Shown here one piece after another: positions 24,707 through 36,697 of a stretch of 64,000 nucleotides of DNA. Made by a program: the position numbers and the translations under genes. Location of the stretch: the NCBI GenBank assembly GCA_950295325.1, contig OX485809.1:29216144-29280143 (forward strand), written 5' to 3'. Within the stretch, counting starts at the first letter, position 1. Every line of letters starts with the position of its first letter. This DNA comes from Polytrichum commune (taxonomy: Eukaryota > Streptophyta > Polytrichopsida > Polytrichales > Polytrichaceae). The notes under the pieces are model-generated. The model made no database searches. It saw only the letters and a program-made list of their open reading frames with translations, and had not been told where the DNA came from.

Positions 24707-27700
24707 CTAACTGGAAGCTTGGTGGGTAGCTGCAGCTTTGTCATGTAGAAATTTCTCAGCCACAGCAGCCAGTAGAGCTGCGCCATTTGGCAACACCCCT
24801 TCATCGATCTGAAAATGAGGGGAGTGTGGTTTGGGTGTATACTCGAGGTTCATGTCCCTTGCGCCCACAAGCATGTACGCGCCAGGTAGCTTCTGCAAGT
24901 AGAAGGAAAAGTCTTCGGCACCCATAAGAGGCGGCTGTGGCACCACATTCTTCTCCCCCACTAGATCAACCGCAACATGATGAAAGAGGTTGTATTCATT
25001 TTCACTGTTTGCTGTTACAGGGTATGCAGGGTGGGAACCCTCCATGAAATCCACAGTGGCATTACATCTGTGAATTGCTGCCTGCCCTTCCACCACCTGC
25101 GCAAATTGCACGCAAAATGTCAATGACTTAAAAATGCAGAAAGGTTCTAGTTATTGTTTGATGAAGATTTCAATATGATACGAGGATGCACAAGTCTTAA
25201 CTCTAACATCAAATACCTCTCACACACAATAGAGTTTACTTTGGATTCAATAGGACTTTTCATTGGTCCCCTTTGATTTTCCATTGGTTGTTTTGCAGCC
25301 CAAATCAATAATTTATTTTCCACTTGTACTGCATGCTTGGAGGTAGTATTTGGATTTGAATGAAAAGCAACCTATTTTGGTTCATCAAGAGCACCTCTTG
25401 GCATGTGAACCAATATAGAATGTTCTTCATTCAAACCTCCACACTACCTCCAAGCATGCACCTGAACACGTAGTGTAACTTATGCAAAATGACCAACTCC
25501 TGGACAAAGGATAACTCTAATTAATCTTAATGAATGTATACTGGTGGGCTCAAGTTCCAACTGGAAACCTGACTTCAAATCAAAATATAATTTCCCAATT
25601 CAAACAACAAGAACGATTTCTCTTATAAAAAATACCATACAAGAGCTGCAGGTGGCAAGTTATTGAAACAAAGAATTACCTCCTGAATTCGGTTCTTAAG
25701 GTACAAAAAGCTTTCAGGTTTCAGAGCGCGGAAAGTGCCACCAATGGTGGCTGAATCAGGGATGACATTAAACGCATTCCCACTGTGGAGCATAGTCACT
25801 GACACGACCTGCAGCCACACAAATACAAGCACTATAAATATCAGCTCGATAGATAAATAATTCCAGCTTTGTACCACTATTTAGGAATGATTAAATAGCC
25901 ATGTAATCCATATTAAGGAAATGCTCAGTGTAGAGAGACGACATGGATGTGATACTATTGTACCTTGAGTAAAGGAGAATACAACAATACAAGATCTGAA
26001 TAATTGAAGACTATCATAGGTGATGGGACTTCAGTGTACAACAAGCATAGCAGTCACGTAACCCAGATGAGTTGATACACATTCATACAAGCTTAACACT
26101 GAATTTTACTTCAGATGGCAGACTACAGTAATATCAAGGGAGGCACTAAGTTTGCAAAAAAGAAGGCTTCAACGATGTTATAGACCAATGTTGGACTGCT
26201 ATGTAGGTGAATGCATGGGTATGAATAATCAACACCAAGAAAGGTATCAAAGAACCTACCTATGGATATCAAAGTTGTAATAATAGTCAAATATTGGTAT
26301 TTGGTGGGTACGTCAAGGTGAGAGGATCATTGTATACCCAAGTTATTATTTGGGTGAATACGATTCTAAACCATATTGATACTAGGGAAAATTTACCTAA
26401 GTATGAAGGTTCTTGCATGGTATATAGATCTAAATGGTATCGAAAACAAAAATATCATCAAATACCACACCCTACTAGTATCAAAACAATGTGGGAACCT
26501 CATTGTAGATACTCGAATGGCATCAAAAAATGACAATACCAGACCAACACCGGTATAGACAGCAATGGTATTTACTAACCTGTGGGTCCAAAGGGTTAGC
26601 TTCCCGTGACACAAGCTGTTGTAAGCTCTGCACTACGGCAGTTGCACCCTGAATAGGATCTATTGAAAGGTGAGGTGTTCCGGCATGGGCACCCTGTCCT
26701 TGAATGTGCACTGTAAAAAAACCACTGGCTGCCATAAATGGGCCTGGTCTGCCACTCACCATCCCTGGAGGAAGATTCACATTCACATGGAGAGCAAAGA
26801 TCGCACTGGCATCTTCCAGAGCCCCTTCCTCTACCATTCGTTTTGCCCCACCAGACCCTTCTTCACCTGGTTGAAACAGTAGCCTCACTGACCCCTGGCA
26901 TTCCATCAAATAGAGAAGCAGATTACACTTCACCCCAGATAGAATATAATAAACAGTCTTCATCATCGACTAATACAAATCCTGTGATACTTTGAAACTG
27001 GTGGGAGGTTATAGCATATTAGGGTTATAATTCCTTGCAAAATGGTGGAGTGCCTACTAGGCCAGAATTTGTTTTTGTATCAGCAAGAACTATCTAACCT
27101 AGAGTCGCTAAGATTATAATATGAACTATGAAAATGCTCTGAAACTGGTGGAAGAGGCTATCATATTCCGGTACAGGACCATAATCAAACTATTCAAGGT
27201 ATTGCTGTTCCTTGCAAACAGGTGGAGTGCCACCTAGTCCAAATTTGTATTTGCATTAGCGAAAAAAATCTAACCTAGAGTCGCTAAAATTATGATATGA
27301 ACTGTTTAGGGTCTTTGAAGCTGGTGGTACAGTATAGAATATTACAGTAGAGGACCATTATACTGACATTATTCAGGTAATTGGCAACAGGTGGGAGTAC
27401 CTCCTAGTCCAGGAATTGCTTTGGCATTAGCAGTAACAATCTAATGTAGAGTCGTAAAGATTATGACTCAATTAGATATGGGAGGTGAGAGTGAAGACCT
27501 TACAGGTAGGGAATCACGGCGATCCTGAAGTAAGCGAGCAGCCCCAAGAAGCATAGCCACATGTGCATCATGACCACAAGCATGCATCTTGCCATTCGCT
27601 TTGCTCCGGTACTCCCAGTCTACAGCTTCCTGTCAATTCACTCACTCTTTGTTCAGACCCTCAAAATCTCCAATAATGCAACCAGAGCTGCAAACTACAG

Positions 27701-29093
27701 AGGTCGTCTCCAGCCTGCATGGTGCAGCAAGTGCCGCGATTTCCTCTGCTGTCACTCAACATACTTCTCACCTAAAGAGAGTAAGAGCGCCACAAGGATG
27801 CATGACCTCATCAAACGGCACATCGAAGACAAACAATCCCACAACTCAATCCTTCAGCTGGCCGTGTTGGTAATAGCCAGAAATCAGAACCAGGCCGCCC
27901 TTTTAATGATGCAATCGACCTATACCACACTACCAGTTTCACTACAGTGCCAAATCCTTTCCGGAATTTGGCAATAGGGTTACAATTCCCCGCAACAATT
28001 GAGGTTATGCAGAGCACTTCAGTAATGCAAAGCGACCTATACCCCAGCACAAATTTCACTAAGAACGCCAAATTATTTCCTGACGCTGGCATGAGGTGTA
28101 TGATTTTCCCCAGCAATTCAGGTTACACAGAGCCATTCCAATGATGCCATCGACCCATACATAATCGCAAGAATGCCAAATCCTTTCCTGAAGTTGGCAT
28201 CAGGTGTATGATTCTCCCCTCAACAATTGAGGTGATGCCGAGCACTCCAGAGATGCAAATCGACCTATACCACATCACTAATTTCACAAAGAACGCCGAA
28301 TCCTTTCCTAACGCCGGCATTAGGTGTGCGATTTTCTCGACGATTGAGGTTATGCAAAGCACTCTAGGGATGCAATCGACCTATACCACATCACAGATTC
28401 CAATAAGAATGCAAAATTCTTTCCTGAAGCTGGCATTTGGTGTACGACTCTACCCAACAATTCAGGTTATGCAGAGCACTCCAGTGATGCAAATTGACCT
28501 ATACCACACCACAGATGTCACGAAGAATGCCAAATCCTTTCCTGAAATTATCATTAGGTGTACGAATTTCCCCAACTTTTCATGGAGAGGACCACAAATT
28601 GACTTGTAGGTAATTGAAATTGCATACATACATGAATAGCAAGTGCATCCATGTCAGCTCGCAAAGCCACAACGATTGGAGCAGAAGACGAGTCACCCCC
28701 ACCACCAACGATCGTGGCCACCACACCGGTTCCGGCGACAGGAAATCGGTAATCTACACCCATGGATTCGAGCTCCCGGCGCACCAATCGGCTTGTTTCA
28801 TGCTCCTCGAAGGCCAGCTCCGGGTGCTGGTGAATTTGGCGCCTTACATTTTGTAACCACTCCACCATGTCCGCCCCCTGTGCACTTTGCATCCACTTCT
28901 GCGAATCAACCCCATTCCTCCTTGTCGCCTCCGCTACACCGAAGCTTGCAATTGGCGAAGCGAAGGCCGGTAACGTAGATTCTACCGTTAGGCTAGCCCC
29001 CCATGCATACGAAGCCCATAGCGACAACATGCCAAATTTCCACATCAGTACTGAGCTTACTGTAGAGTAAGCCATCGCGCCTGTTGGACCCAT
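24707..29093 (-). CDS. IAA-amino acid hydrolase ILR1-like (M20 amidohydrolase)
   Basis: Five exons on the minus strand join in frame to 473 aa: 28632-29093, 27504-27629, 26580-26894, 25680-25808, 24707-25096. It is an M20D metallopeptidase-family amidohydrolase of the ILR1/ILL group, which releases free auxin from IAA-amino acid conjugates. Family motifs are ALRADMDAL at the end of exon 1, MHACGHDAH (metal-binding Cys and His near residue 172), FQPGEEG near 204, [11 protein letters not shown], the dimerisation region around [19 protein letters not shown] and [18 protein letters not shown] hydrophobic N-terminus follows the second Met (29075), suggesting a secretory signal peptide. The C-terminus ends ATHQASS with no KDEL-type ER-retention signal, unlike several angiosperm members, so its location may differ. 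Either of the two Met codons could be the start. Confidence 0.9.
25232..25517. mobile_element. Hairpin MITE in intron 4 of the amidohydrolase gene
   Basis: The left end GAGTTTACTTTGGATTC (25232) pairs with the right end GGATAACTC (25509-25517). The core has inverted halves: GCATGCTTGGAGGTAGTATT on the left and CTACCTCCAAGCATGC on the right. It aligns throughout with 42535-42885 and 53022-53376. Confidence 0.7.
26990..27470. repeat. Three tandem units of about 150-175 bp in intron 2 of the amidohydrolase gene
   Basis: The block GAAACTGGTGG / GAAGCTGGTGG recurs at about 26993, 27141 and 27317. Each copy continues with a block like GGTGGAGTGCC, a block like AATTTGT and ATCTAACCTAGAGTCGCTAA. The copies are clearly diverged, so the array is not young. 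Confidence 0.7.
27905..28590. repeat. Minisatellite, about 117-bp unit, six copies, in intron 1 of the amidohydrolase gene
   Basis: The marker CGACCTATACCACA, or a close variant, occurs at 27916, 28033, 28151, 28261, 28377 and 28495, giving spacings of 117, 118, 110, 116 and 118 bp. Each unit also carries TTTCACTAAGAATGCCAAATCC-like blocks (shortened here), GGCATTAGGTGT and CAACAATTGAGGTTATG variants. The array lies about 40 bp from the exon 1 donor and does not include it. Confidence 0.85.
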
Positions 29094-29247
29094 CGATCAA
29101 ACCCACTGTCAAACCTTCGCCACAGCACATCGATTTCTACCGGTAACGCATTGGCAAAAACTGCGAAGAAAGATAGGAAGCAGATCACCAGAGCTACGCT
29201 AAAAGTTAAGCTAAAAAAGCAACAGGCTTGCGAGAGACACATGGACC

Positions 29248-29906
29248 TATGTTCGGGGAAAACCGACGGCTAGTTCATTATCAGCCGATGGATTTTCCCT
29301 CATGGCCAGTCCAAATTTCCAACCATCGGATGGCAATCCGACTGTAATTTCAATCCTCCGGCAATTAGTCGATGGACCAGAAAATGTCTCGGAAATGTAG
29401 CCAATTCTTCTTGTGAGTTACTGGATTTCAGCCGGAAGCATCCAGAGCGTTATTTGTCTGGGGCATTTGATGATGCACTTGAGGAAGTACCCTAAACCTT
29501 AAACTTTTTGAATTATGCAACCTTTCCATGACCAAATCCAATTGCTTTTATGAAGAATTGGGGGACCCTTGGCCTTCAAGCGGTGAAGCCATTGCTAGGT
29601 TCAATTCATGCCAAGGATATTAACTCTTCAAATTTAAAGTTTTGAACATGCCTTTCTTTTCACTTATTCAAGATTTTGTACTAAGAAATGATTTCTAATA
29701 ACTTTTCATACATTTTTTAAACAATTAGTGCCGATATGAATTCCATTTAATCAGATATTGGCCCATGAAAATATGAAAATATAGGCAATTGGCCGATTGA
29801 TTTTACAAAAGACCAGCTCTTGCCGATGTAAATTGGGAAAAATCCGACCCTTCGTAGCAACTACCGGCAATTAGCCACTAAGGCTTCAAAAACTTCCCGA
29901 ACTCTG
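29248..29906. mobile_element. MULE-like non-autonomous element with 9-bp target duplication
   Basis: ACATGGACC occurs directly at both flanks (29239-29247 and 29907-29915), the 9-bp duplication typical of Mutator-like elements. The ends share the inverted core GTTCGGG and CCCGAAC. The left interior, GGGGAAAACCGACGGCTAG, resembles the left end of the MITE family at 30239 and 63399. It has no transposase and lies about 155 bp upstream of the amidohydrolase start codon, so it probably sits in or near that promoter. It encloses the tRNA-like sequence at 29565-29618. Confidence 0.65.
29565..29618 (+). other. tRNA-like fold lacking an anticodon arm (SINE-like relic)
   Basis: The sequence can fold as acceptor ACCCTTG/CAAGGAT (one mismatch), D-arm CTTC/GAAG and a T-arm with loop TTCAATT; B-box-like GGTTCAATTC is present. 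Only six bases separate the D- and T-arms, so there is no anticodon arm. A homologous, better-paired copy lies on the minus strand at 48992-49048, and homology extends over roughly 29490-29700. Confidence 0.4.
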
Positions 29907-30112
29907 ACATGGACCATGGTGAACACCGGTGCGTCAGTATTCAAGGAATCACCGGAGCTTTGGAATTCGGGATTTCTTCGTCCACACATTCATCGTACAT
30001 CCAGATTCCTGCAAAATCTTCTGTAAATGTCAAACCTGGATAAATAATTACACTACTTTAAACCTTTAAAATTTTGTTAAAAATGTCATCTGAACAGTAG
30101 ATTTATTCGTGA

Positions 30113-30238
30113 AGTACACTAGATTAACACAAAGTCCCCCAAGTTTTCTTAATGCTTAAATCATCATCCACATGGAGTGGCGTCATGCTATTAAAATCAG
30201 GCTTTCGAGCTTGTCTTGTTAGGTTGGGTGGGCCAAGC
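30113..30238. repeat. Left part of an old repeat split by nested insertions
   Basis: This stretch aligns with 1155-1277 and continues on the other side of the insertions at 36698-36870, which aligns with 1278-1440. The copy near the window start is therefore an uninterrupted reference for the insertion site. Confidence 0.7.
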
Positions 30239-30552
30239 CAATGATCCGGGAGAACTGACATTTAGTTACAGATGAACCGGTTGAGTTTGAGAAATCATTG
30301 GTTGAAGTTCAAGATTTCAGGAGAATTACTGAACGTTTTAGAGGAATTTATGGAATATACATCAAATTGATATAGAATAACCGAAGGATGTCAACATGTT
30401 ACCAGTTCGACTTGCAAACACTAGGACACCTTTATTCCGAGGGCTCTTGACCAAAACCTAAGGGCGCTTTTACAATTTATGGTACCAAACATGTTTTGCA
30501 ACAAATGACGTTTGAATCATTTATTTTCTGTCTTCACGAGGACTAAACCGAT

Positions 30553-31355
30553 TATTACGAACCTCTCACCGGTTGGCAATTTGTGTCTTGACCACAAAAT
30601 CTCAAAGTAAAGAATTGAAACCAACACCAATTTTATTTCTTCCTCTAAGTACAAACCGCAACCAAATAAAGTTTGGTCAACGAAGCTCTACCACCCGACC
30701 ATAGGAGAGAGACAAAAAATATCCTCTCTCCTCCCCCGAGCTTCCTTTTATGCCGAAGCACTACTTTTACTTTCTATATTTACATATAGTAAAAGTATTC
30801 TATTCATAGCTCTATCTCATAGTTCTACTATGAATCTTCTATCTATGGTTCTTCTAGAACCTTCTTTCATCTCTTGTCTCAATTCCATTCTTCCAATTGG
30901 AACTGTCTAATTCCAATTGGATTCATCCATTCTTCTTTCTAGTTGGAACTGTCTAATTCCAACTAAATACATTCATCCTTCATTCCAGTTGGAACTGTCT
31001 AATTCCAACTTGGTTCATCCAACCTTTCTCTTAGTTGGAATTGTCTAATTCCAACTAGTCAATCTTCTAGTTGGAACTGTCTAATTCCAACTAGCTTTAT
31101 CCATGGAGTGGTCTAACTCCTGTGCACCTCATCGAGAGTTGTCTAACTCATGTGCACTTGTTCTCACTTGGAATGGTCTAGTTCCAATGCACTAAATGCG
31201 GAGCTGTCTAACTCCAGTGCACATGTTGTCAATCTGGAGTTGTCTTACTCCTTTCCATTCATCCTCAACCGAGAGTTGTCTAGCTCTCATCTTTTTCTGC
31301 TTACACACTGGCACATGTAGTTAGAATATTCCTTAATAATTCTAGTTACATTACA
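30553..31355 (-). repeat. 3' LTR of the chromovirus
   Basis: This is the 803-bp long terminal repeat downstream of gag-pol in element orientation. It appears identical to the copy at 35855-36657. It includes the array of short palindromes described for 30890-31290. Confidence 0.93.
30890..31290. repeat. Array of about eleven short palindromes in the LTR
   Basis: Units such as AGTTGGAACTGTCTAATTCCAACT recur roughly every 30-45 bp (shown here only as stem GTTGGAA, loop CTGTCTAA, stem TTCCAAC). Later units change stem sequence but keep pairing, for example GGAG/CTCC and GAGA/TCTC, while the core TGTCTA or GGTCTA stays nearly constant. The same array occurs in the other LTR at about 36192-36592. 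Confidence 0.85.
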
Positions 31356-31369
31356 ATCTCCCCCTTCCA

Positions 31370-34300
31370 TTAAAAGTCATTGTCCTCAATGACAAAATTA
31401 GGATAGTCCTTTCTGAAATCAACTTCTCTTTCCCAAGAAGCTTCTTCTTCAGGATAATCTTTCCACTTCACATAAAATCTACGGAAAGTCTTATTCCTTA
31501 GATATTGATTTTCTATTTTCAAAATCTTCTCAGGTTCTGCAAGAAGTTCTCCCTCTGGAGCAACTTTGGGAAGGTCAGGCAAAATATGGTTAGGATCAGA
31601 CACATATTTTCTTAATAAACCCACATGAAAAACATTATGGATCTTCCAATCCTCTGGTAATTTTAACTCATAAGCTACTTTGCCTATCCGTTTCAAAATT
31701 TCAAATGGACCACAAAATCTAGGTGATAACTTTCTTGACTTGCCAAGCTTAAGTCCAGATCGATTAGGTGCTACCTTTAAAAATACCTTATCACCAACTT
31801 CAAATTCACGAAAAATTCTTTTGTTATCAGCATAATGCTTAGCTCTATCCTGAGCACTTTTCATAGCCAACTTTGCCGTTTCTCTAATTTCATTCATCTC
31901 CCTAATCATAGCATTAATGCTTTCAAATCTCGTATTAGGAGTAGAAAGTGTAATTGGGGTTCTACATTCCTGACCATATAGAACATAAAATGGACTTACC
32001 CCAATACTACTATGAATATGATCATTATAAGCAAATTCAATCATATGCAACCACTTATCCCATGATTGTTGTCTCTGACCAACATACATCCTTAACATAT
32101 CCTCAAGAGTTCTGTTTGTCCGTTCAGTTTGTCCATCCGTCTCAGGATGATATGCACTGCTTAACTTAATCTTAGTTCCACACAATTTAAATAGAGTAGT
32201 CCAAAACTCACTCACAAACTTACGATCTCTATCACTTATAATTTCTCGTGGAATTCCATGATGCTTAAAAATTTCTCTCATGAATAGTTCAGCAACTCCA
32301 TAAGCAGTAACAGTAGTAACTGTGGGAATAAAATGAGCAATCTTTGTCAACCTATCCACAACTACCATGATACTATCAAAATTTCTTTGAGTCTTTGGCA
32401 ATCCTACAATGAAATCCATACTGACTGATTCAAACTTTAAGTTAGGCACACCAAGTGGTTGGAGCAATCCAGGGTCCTTCACTTGTTCTGTTTTAGTGAC
32501 TTGACATTTTAAACATCTCTCAACATATTCTTTAATATCTTTTTTCATTCCTGGCCAATAGTAATGACGCTTAACCGCCATGTAAGTCTTTTGAAACCCT
32601 GGATGACCTGCTATTGGAATGTCATGAAGGTTATTTATAATGTTGAGTCTGTGTTCTCCAAACTTGGGAACACAAACTTTACCATTATAATATAAAATTT
32701 CATCTTTCACTTCAAAACATTTAAATTTTTCAATTTCATCTGCGGTTCTAGCTTCCTTAGACAAACTTTCAAATGAAAGATTAAAGAAATCATCAGTAGC
32801 ATAATGTCCTTTAATTTCATCCATTAAAGGATTTCTAATGCATGAGATGGCATTTGCTAACGGTCTTCTAGACAAAGCGTCAGCAACCACATTTTCTTTT
32901 CCTTTAATATACTCTATGTCAAAATCAAATTCTTGTAAAAATTCCATCCATCTACATTGTCTTCTACTCAAATGAGGTTGAGTTGACAAATATTTTAAAG
33001 ACTCATGGTCTGTTTGAATCTTAAACCTTACCCCTAATAAGTAATGTCTCCAAACCTTTAGCGAATGGATTACTGCTAGTAATTCCTTTTCATGTACCGG
33101 ATAATTCAACTCAGCAGAATTCAATTTACGAGATTCGTAAGCAATTATTTTCTTATCTTGCATCAAAACTGCACCAATAGCTAAATCGCTAGCGTCGGTA
33201 CATAGTATTATGTTTCCTTTCAAAGGATCCATAATAGTTAAAACAGGAGTTTGGGTTAACAATGATTTTAAAGTCTGAAAACTTGAATCACATTCCGGGG
33301 TCCAATCTATCGCATTACTTTTGCCTTTTAGCAAGTTGGTCATAGGCGCAGCTATTTTAGAAAATCCTTTTACAAATCTTCTATAATAGCTTGCAAGACC
33401 TAAAAAACTTCTAACCTCAGTCTTATCTTTTGGTATTGGCCACTCAGCAACGGCCGTAACCTTTCTAGGGTCAACGGAGACTCCCTCATCAGAGATAACG
33501 TGACCCAGAAACTCAACACGCGAAGTAAAGAAAACACATTTACTTAGTTTAGCGTATAACTTATGTTCTCTCAAAATTTCAAAAACTTGTTTAAGGTGTT
33601 GTTTGTGTTCTTCCTCACTTTTAGAATATATAAGGATATCATCAATAAACACAAGTACAAACTTACCCAAATAATCACGAAATATTGAATTCATTAAAGT
33701 CATAAATGTAGCAGGAGCATTTGTAAGACCAAAAGGCATTACCACATACTCGTAATGACCCAAACATGACCTAAATCCAGTTTTCGCAATATCAGATTCT
33801 TTTATTCGAATTTGGTGATATCCACTTCTCAAATCTATTTTGGAAAATATTTTTGATCCATATAGATGATCAAAAATATCATCAACGCGGGGCAAAGGAA
33901 ACTTGTTCTTTATAGTTAGTTTGTTGAGACCCCGATAATCTACACACAATCTTAAAGATCCATCCTTCTTCTTAGTAAAAAGAACAGGAGCTCCCCAAGG
34001 TGATTTACTTGGCCTAATATATCCTTTGTTTAACAAATCCTTTAATTGATTTTCAAGCTCAACATTTTGAGCTAAAGAATGACGATATGGTGCCTTAGCC
34101 ACAGGAGCAGCATTGGCAACGAGGTCAATAGCATGATCAACCTCTCTAGTAGGTGGTAGCTCATTTAACTCTTCAGGAAACAAATCTTTAAAATCATCCA
34201 AGAATATCTTCACTCCGTTATTACTCAAAGCGTCATCTTTAGATTCATTCTCAACTTTGCTTATATGTATCAAAAATACTTGATGACCTTTTCTACCACA

Positions 34301-35827
34301 TCTTTTCATTTGTAGATGTGAAAGAGTAGGAGTGTTCGGCAAAGATCTCTTACCTTTGATAGAAAAAGATTTACCGTTCAGAAGCTTCCCGTGCACTTCT
34401 CCTTCTTTGCATGCGATCCATGCATCGACTTCTTTAAGCCACGCCATCCCTAGTATCACCTCATATCGCGCTCCATCCCAAACCTCAAAATCCGCTTCAG
34501 TGTCCACTCCTTGGATGTTTACAGGCACTCTCAACACGCGGTGAGTAATAAAACTTGGTTGATTGTTCGGCAACCATACTGAACATGGTTTGATAGGAAT
34601 TAAGGGAAGTCCTAACTTATGAGCAAATGAAACTGACATCATGTTATGAGTGCTGCCAGAGTCAATCAAGATCATCGAAGAAAAGGTAGAATTTAGAAAT
34701 CCCTTGATTTGTAGCACTGTTGGCTCTTGTTCCACCTCCATGTTCATGACTGCTGTTGAGATGCTCGGAACTCCTTCCTTGGTTGGCTCACCATCTGACT
34801 CATCACCGTCTTCGTGTTCTACTTCGATTGCTGCTATCTTCCTCTTGACTGTTGGGCATTCAAAACTCCGGTGCCCAGGCTTGTGACATCTGAAGCATAA
34901 ACCCTTCTTGACGTGCTCCTCTTGCTCTTCCTTGCTCAGCATCAACGTCTTGTTTCCTTGGTTGAACTTTGAAAATTGAGATGGTTTAGAACTCTTGGAA
35001 AATTTCGCAAACTTGGAGCTTTGATTGGCAGGGTATTTAAATTCTGAAGTTCTTTTTCCCAATTGACCTTTTGTCCTCTCCATCCTGCTATTGACTTCTC
35101 TCTCAAAGTTCATAGCCAACCCATAAGCTTCATCTAAAGTCCGTGGGTTATGAGCACTAACTTTGTACCTTATTGAATCCTTTAAGTTGCGGACAAAGAA
35201 TTCAATTCTATCACTCTCACCCCAATTGGGAAAGTAAACAATGTGTTCATCGAATTCTAACTTGAACTGGGTTACAGAAAGATTTCCCTGTTTCAAGTCG
35301 TATAGCTTTTGGCGCATATCTTCCCCGTAATTGCCAGGGAGAAATTGATGAAGAAAAAGTTCTTTGAACGTGTTCCACTCTGCAATAGGTCCCAGTCCCC
35401 TATTCTCTCGGTCCCTCTTCAGTGTGTCAAACCAAACCCGTGCCTTGTCCTTGAGGAAAATTACTGTGACTTTGATTTTATCTGCATCTGTGTATTTTGA
35501 AGGAAAGAAATCCTCCACTATTGAAATGAACGACATGACTTCTTCTGGTTTGCAGTTTCGGCCTCCAAAACTCGGCTTAATTGGATATTTTTTTACATCT
35601 TTCAAAATATCCACATCTCCATGAGATAGCCTCCTTGGAGATGATGTTGAACTAGACTCCTCCTCCCTCGAGACAAGTGGTGTAGCTACATGATCCTCTC
35701 TTGGAGGAGGTGGAGTATTGGGAGGAGGATCCCTAGGAAGAGGTGGGACCTCTTGTAATGGAACACCTTGATTTTCTCTCAATGCTATCAACACCGCTCT
35801 CGTAACTCTTTTTTCCAAACTCTCCAT
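31370..35827 (-). CDS. Chromovirus gag-pol polyprotein
   Basis: A single frame of about 1485 aa starts at the Met codon just after the primer-binding site. Domains in order: gag; a CCHC zinc knuckle ([14 protein letters not shown], near residue 320); a retropepsin-like protease (LIDSGSTHN, near 387); reverse transcriptase with [10 protein letters not shown] near 727; RNase H ([13 protein letters not shown], near 877); integrase with an HHCC zinc-binding region near 1090, MDFIVGLP near 1137 and [15 protein letters not shown]; and a C-terminal chromodomain ([15 protein letters not shown], near 1460). Chromodomains of this type steer integration toward marked chromatin in known relatives. The frame looks whole. 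Confidence 0.95.
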   Translation of the reverse strand: MESLEKRVTRAVLIALRENQGVPLQEVPPLPRDPPPNTPPPPREDHVATPLVSREEESSSTSSPRRLSHGDVDILKDVKKYPIKPSFGGRNCKPEEVMSFISIVEDFFPSKYTDADKIKVTVIFLKDKARVWFDTLKRDRENRGLGPIAEWNTFKELFLHQFLPGNYGEDMRQKLYDLKQGNLSVTQFKLEFDEHIVYFPNWGESDRIEFFVRNLKDSIRYKVSAHNPRTLDEAYGLAMNFEREVNSRMERTKGQLGKRTSEFKYPANQSSKFAKFSKSSKPSQFSKFNQGNKTLMLSKEEQEEHVKKGLCFRCHKPGHRSFECPTVKRKIAAIEVEHEDGDESDGEPTKEGVPSISTAVMNMEVEQEPTVLQIKGFLNSTFSSMILIDSGSTHNMMSVSFAHKLGLPLIPIKPCSVWLPNNQPSFITHRVLRVPVNIQGVDTEADFEVWDGARYEVILGMAWLKEVDAWIACKEGEVHGKLLNGKSFSIKGKRSLPNTPTLSHLQMKRCGRKGHQVFLIHISKVENESKDDALSNNGVKIFLDDFKDLFPEELNELPPTREVDHAIDLVANAAPVAKAPYRHSLAQNVELENQLKDLLNKGYIRPSKSPWGAPVLFTKKKDGSLRLCVDYRGLNKLTIKNKFPLPRVDDIFDHLYGSKIFSKIDLRSGYHQIRIKESDIAKTGFRSCLGHYEYVVMPFGLTNAPATFMTLMNSIFRDYLGKFVLVFIDDILIYSKSEEEHKQHLKQVFEILREHKLYAKLSKCVFFTSRVEFLGHVISDEGVSVDPRKVTAVAEWPIPKDKTEVRSFLGLASYYRRFVKGFSKIAAPMTNLLKGKSNAIDWTPECDSSFQTLKSLLTQTPVLTIMDPLKGNIILCTDASDLAIGAVLMQDKKIIAYESRKLNSAELNYPVHEKELLAVIHSLKVWRHYLLGVRFKIQTDHESLKYLSTQPHLSRRQCRWMEFLQEFDFDIEYIKGKENVVADALSRRPLANAISCIRNPLMDEIKGHYATDDFFNLSFESLSKEARTADEIEKFKCFEVKDEILYYNGKVCVPKFGEHRLNIINNLHDIPIAGHPGFQKTYMAVKRHYYWPGMKKDIKEYVERCLKCQVTKTEQVKDPGLLQPLGVPNLKFESVSMDFIVGLPKTQRNFDSIMVVVDRLTKIAHFIPTVTTVTAYGVAELFMREIFKHHGIPREIISDRDRKFVSEFWTTLFKLCGTKIKLSSAYHPETDGQTERTNRTLEDMLRMYVGQRQQSWDKWLHMIEFAYNDHIHSSIGVSPFYVLYGQECRTPITLSTPNTRFESINAMIREMNEIRETAKLAMKSAQDRAKHYADNKRIFREFEVGDKVFLKVAPNRSGLKLGKSRKLSPRFCGPFEILKRIGKVAYELKLPEDWKIHNVFHVGLLRKYVSDPNHILPDLPKVAPEGELLAEPEKILKIENQYLRNKTFRRFYVKWKDYPEEEASWEREVDFRKDYPNFVIEDNDF

Positions 35828-35854
35828 GGCATCCAACCTGCTCTGATACCAATT

Positions 35855-36657
35855 TATTACGAACCTCTCACCGGTTGGCAATTTGTGTCTTGACCACAAA
35901 ATCTCAAAGTAAAGAATTGAAACCAACACCAATTTTATTTCTTCCTCTAAGTACAAACCGCAACCAAATAAAGTTTGGTCAACGAAGCTCTACCACCCGA
36001 CCATAGGAGAGAGACAAAAAATATCCTCTCTCCTCCCCCGAGCTTCCTTTTATGCCGAAGCACTACTTTTACTTTCTATATTTACATATAGTAAAAGTAT
36101 TCTATTCATAGCTCTATCTCATAGTTCTACTATGAATCTTCTATCTATGGTTCTTCTAGAACCTTCTTTCATCTCTTGTCTCAATTCCATTCTTCCAATT
36201 GGAACTGTCTAATTCCAATTGGATTCATCCATTCTTCTTTCTAGTTGGAACTGTCTAATTCCAACTAAATACATTCATCCTTCATTCCAGTTGGAACTGT
36301 CTAATTCCAACTTGGTTCATCCAACCTTTCTCTTAGTTGGAATTGTCTAATTCCAACTAGTCAATCTTCTAGTTGGAACTGTCTAATTCCAACTAGCTTT
36401 ATCCATGGAGTGGTCTAACTCCTGTGCACCTCATCGAGAGTTGTCTAACTCATGTGCACTTGTTCTCACTTGGAATGGTCTAGTTCCAATGCACTAAATG
36501 CGGAGCTGTCTAACTCCAGTGCACATGTTGTCAATCTGGAGTTGTCTTACTCCTTTCCATTCATCCTCAACCGAGAGTTGTCTAGCTCTCATCTTTTTCT
36601 GCTTACACACTGGCACATGTAGTTAGAATATTCCTTAATAATTCTAGTTACATTACA
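35855..36657 (-). repeat. 5' LTR of the chromovirus
   Basis: This 803-bp copy precedes the primer-binding site in element orientation and should hold the element's promoter. It ends at the 5-bp duplication CCGAT at 36658-36662. The palindrome array lies about 65-465 bp from its outer end. Confidence 0.93.
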
Positions 36658-36697
36658 CCGATTATGCCCAAAAATCTCCCCGATCATTGGGCCAAGC

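Larger units (their letters stand above)
30553..36657 (-). mobile_element. Ty3/gypsy chromovirus LTR retrotransposon, looks whole
   Basis: The 6105-bp element lies on the minus strand with two 803-bp LTRs (30553-31355 and 35855-36657) and a 5-bp target duplication CCGAT (30548-30552 and 36658-36662). The LTR termini read TG...TA on the element's strand. A primer-binding site complementary to initiator Met tRNA (TGGTATCAGAGC, 35840-35851) follows the 5' LTR, and a polypurine tract (GGAAGGGGGAGAT, about 31356-31368) precedes the 3' LTR. The LTRs looked identical wherever I compared them, which implies a very recent insertion. One long gag-pol frame fills the interior. A C-terminal chromodomain marks it as a chromovirus. 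Confidence 0.95.
30239..36688 (+). mobile_element. MULE-like MITE, split by the chromovirus insertion
   Basis: A 9-bp direct repeat GGGCCAAGC flanks the element (30230-30238 and 36689-36697), and the empty site exists at 1269-1277. The ends CAATGATCCGGGAGA and, inverted, AATGATCGGGGAGA form short terminal inverted repeats. Excluding the chromovirus, the element covers 30239-30552 and 36663-36688. Related copies are at 63399-63597, 56835-57049 and, partial and inverted, 37320-37454. It contains no coding sequence. Confidence 0.75.

Noticed and set aside
27905-28590. CRISPR-like array
   Set aside because: The units are about 117 bp, similar along their whole length, with no repeat-spacer alternation, in a plant intron.
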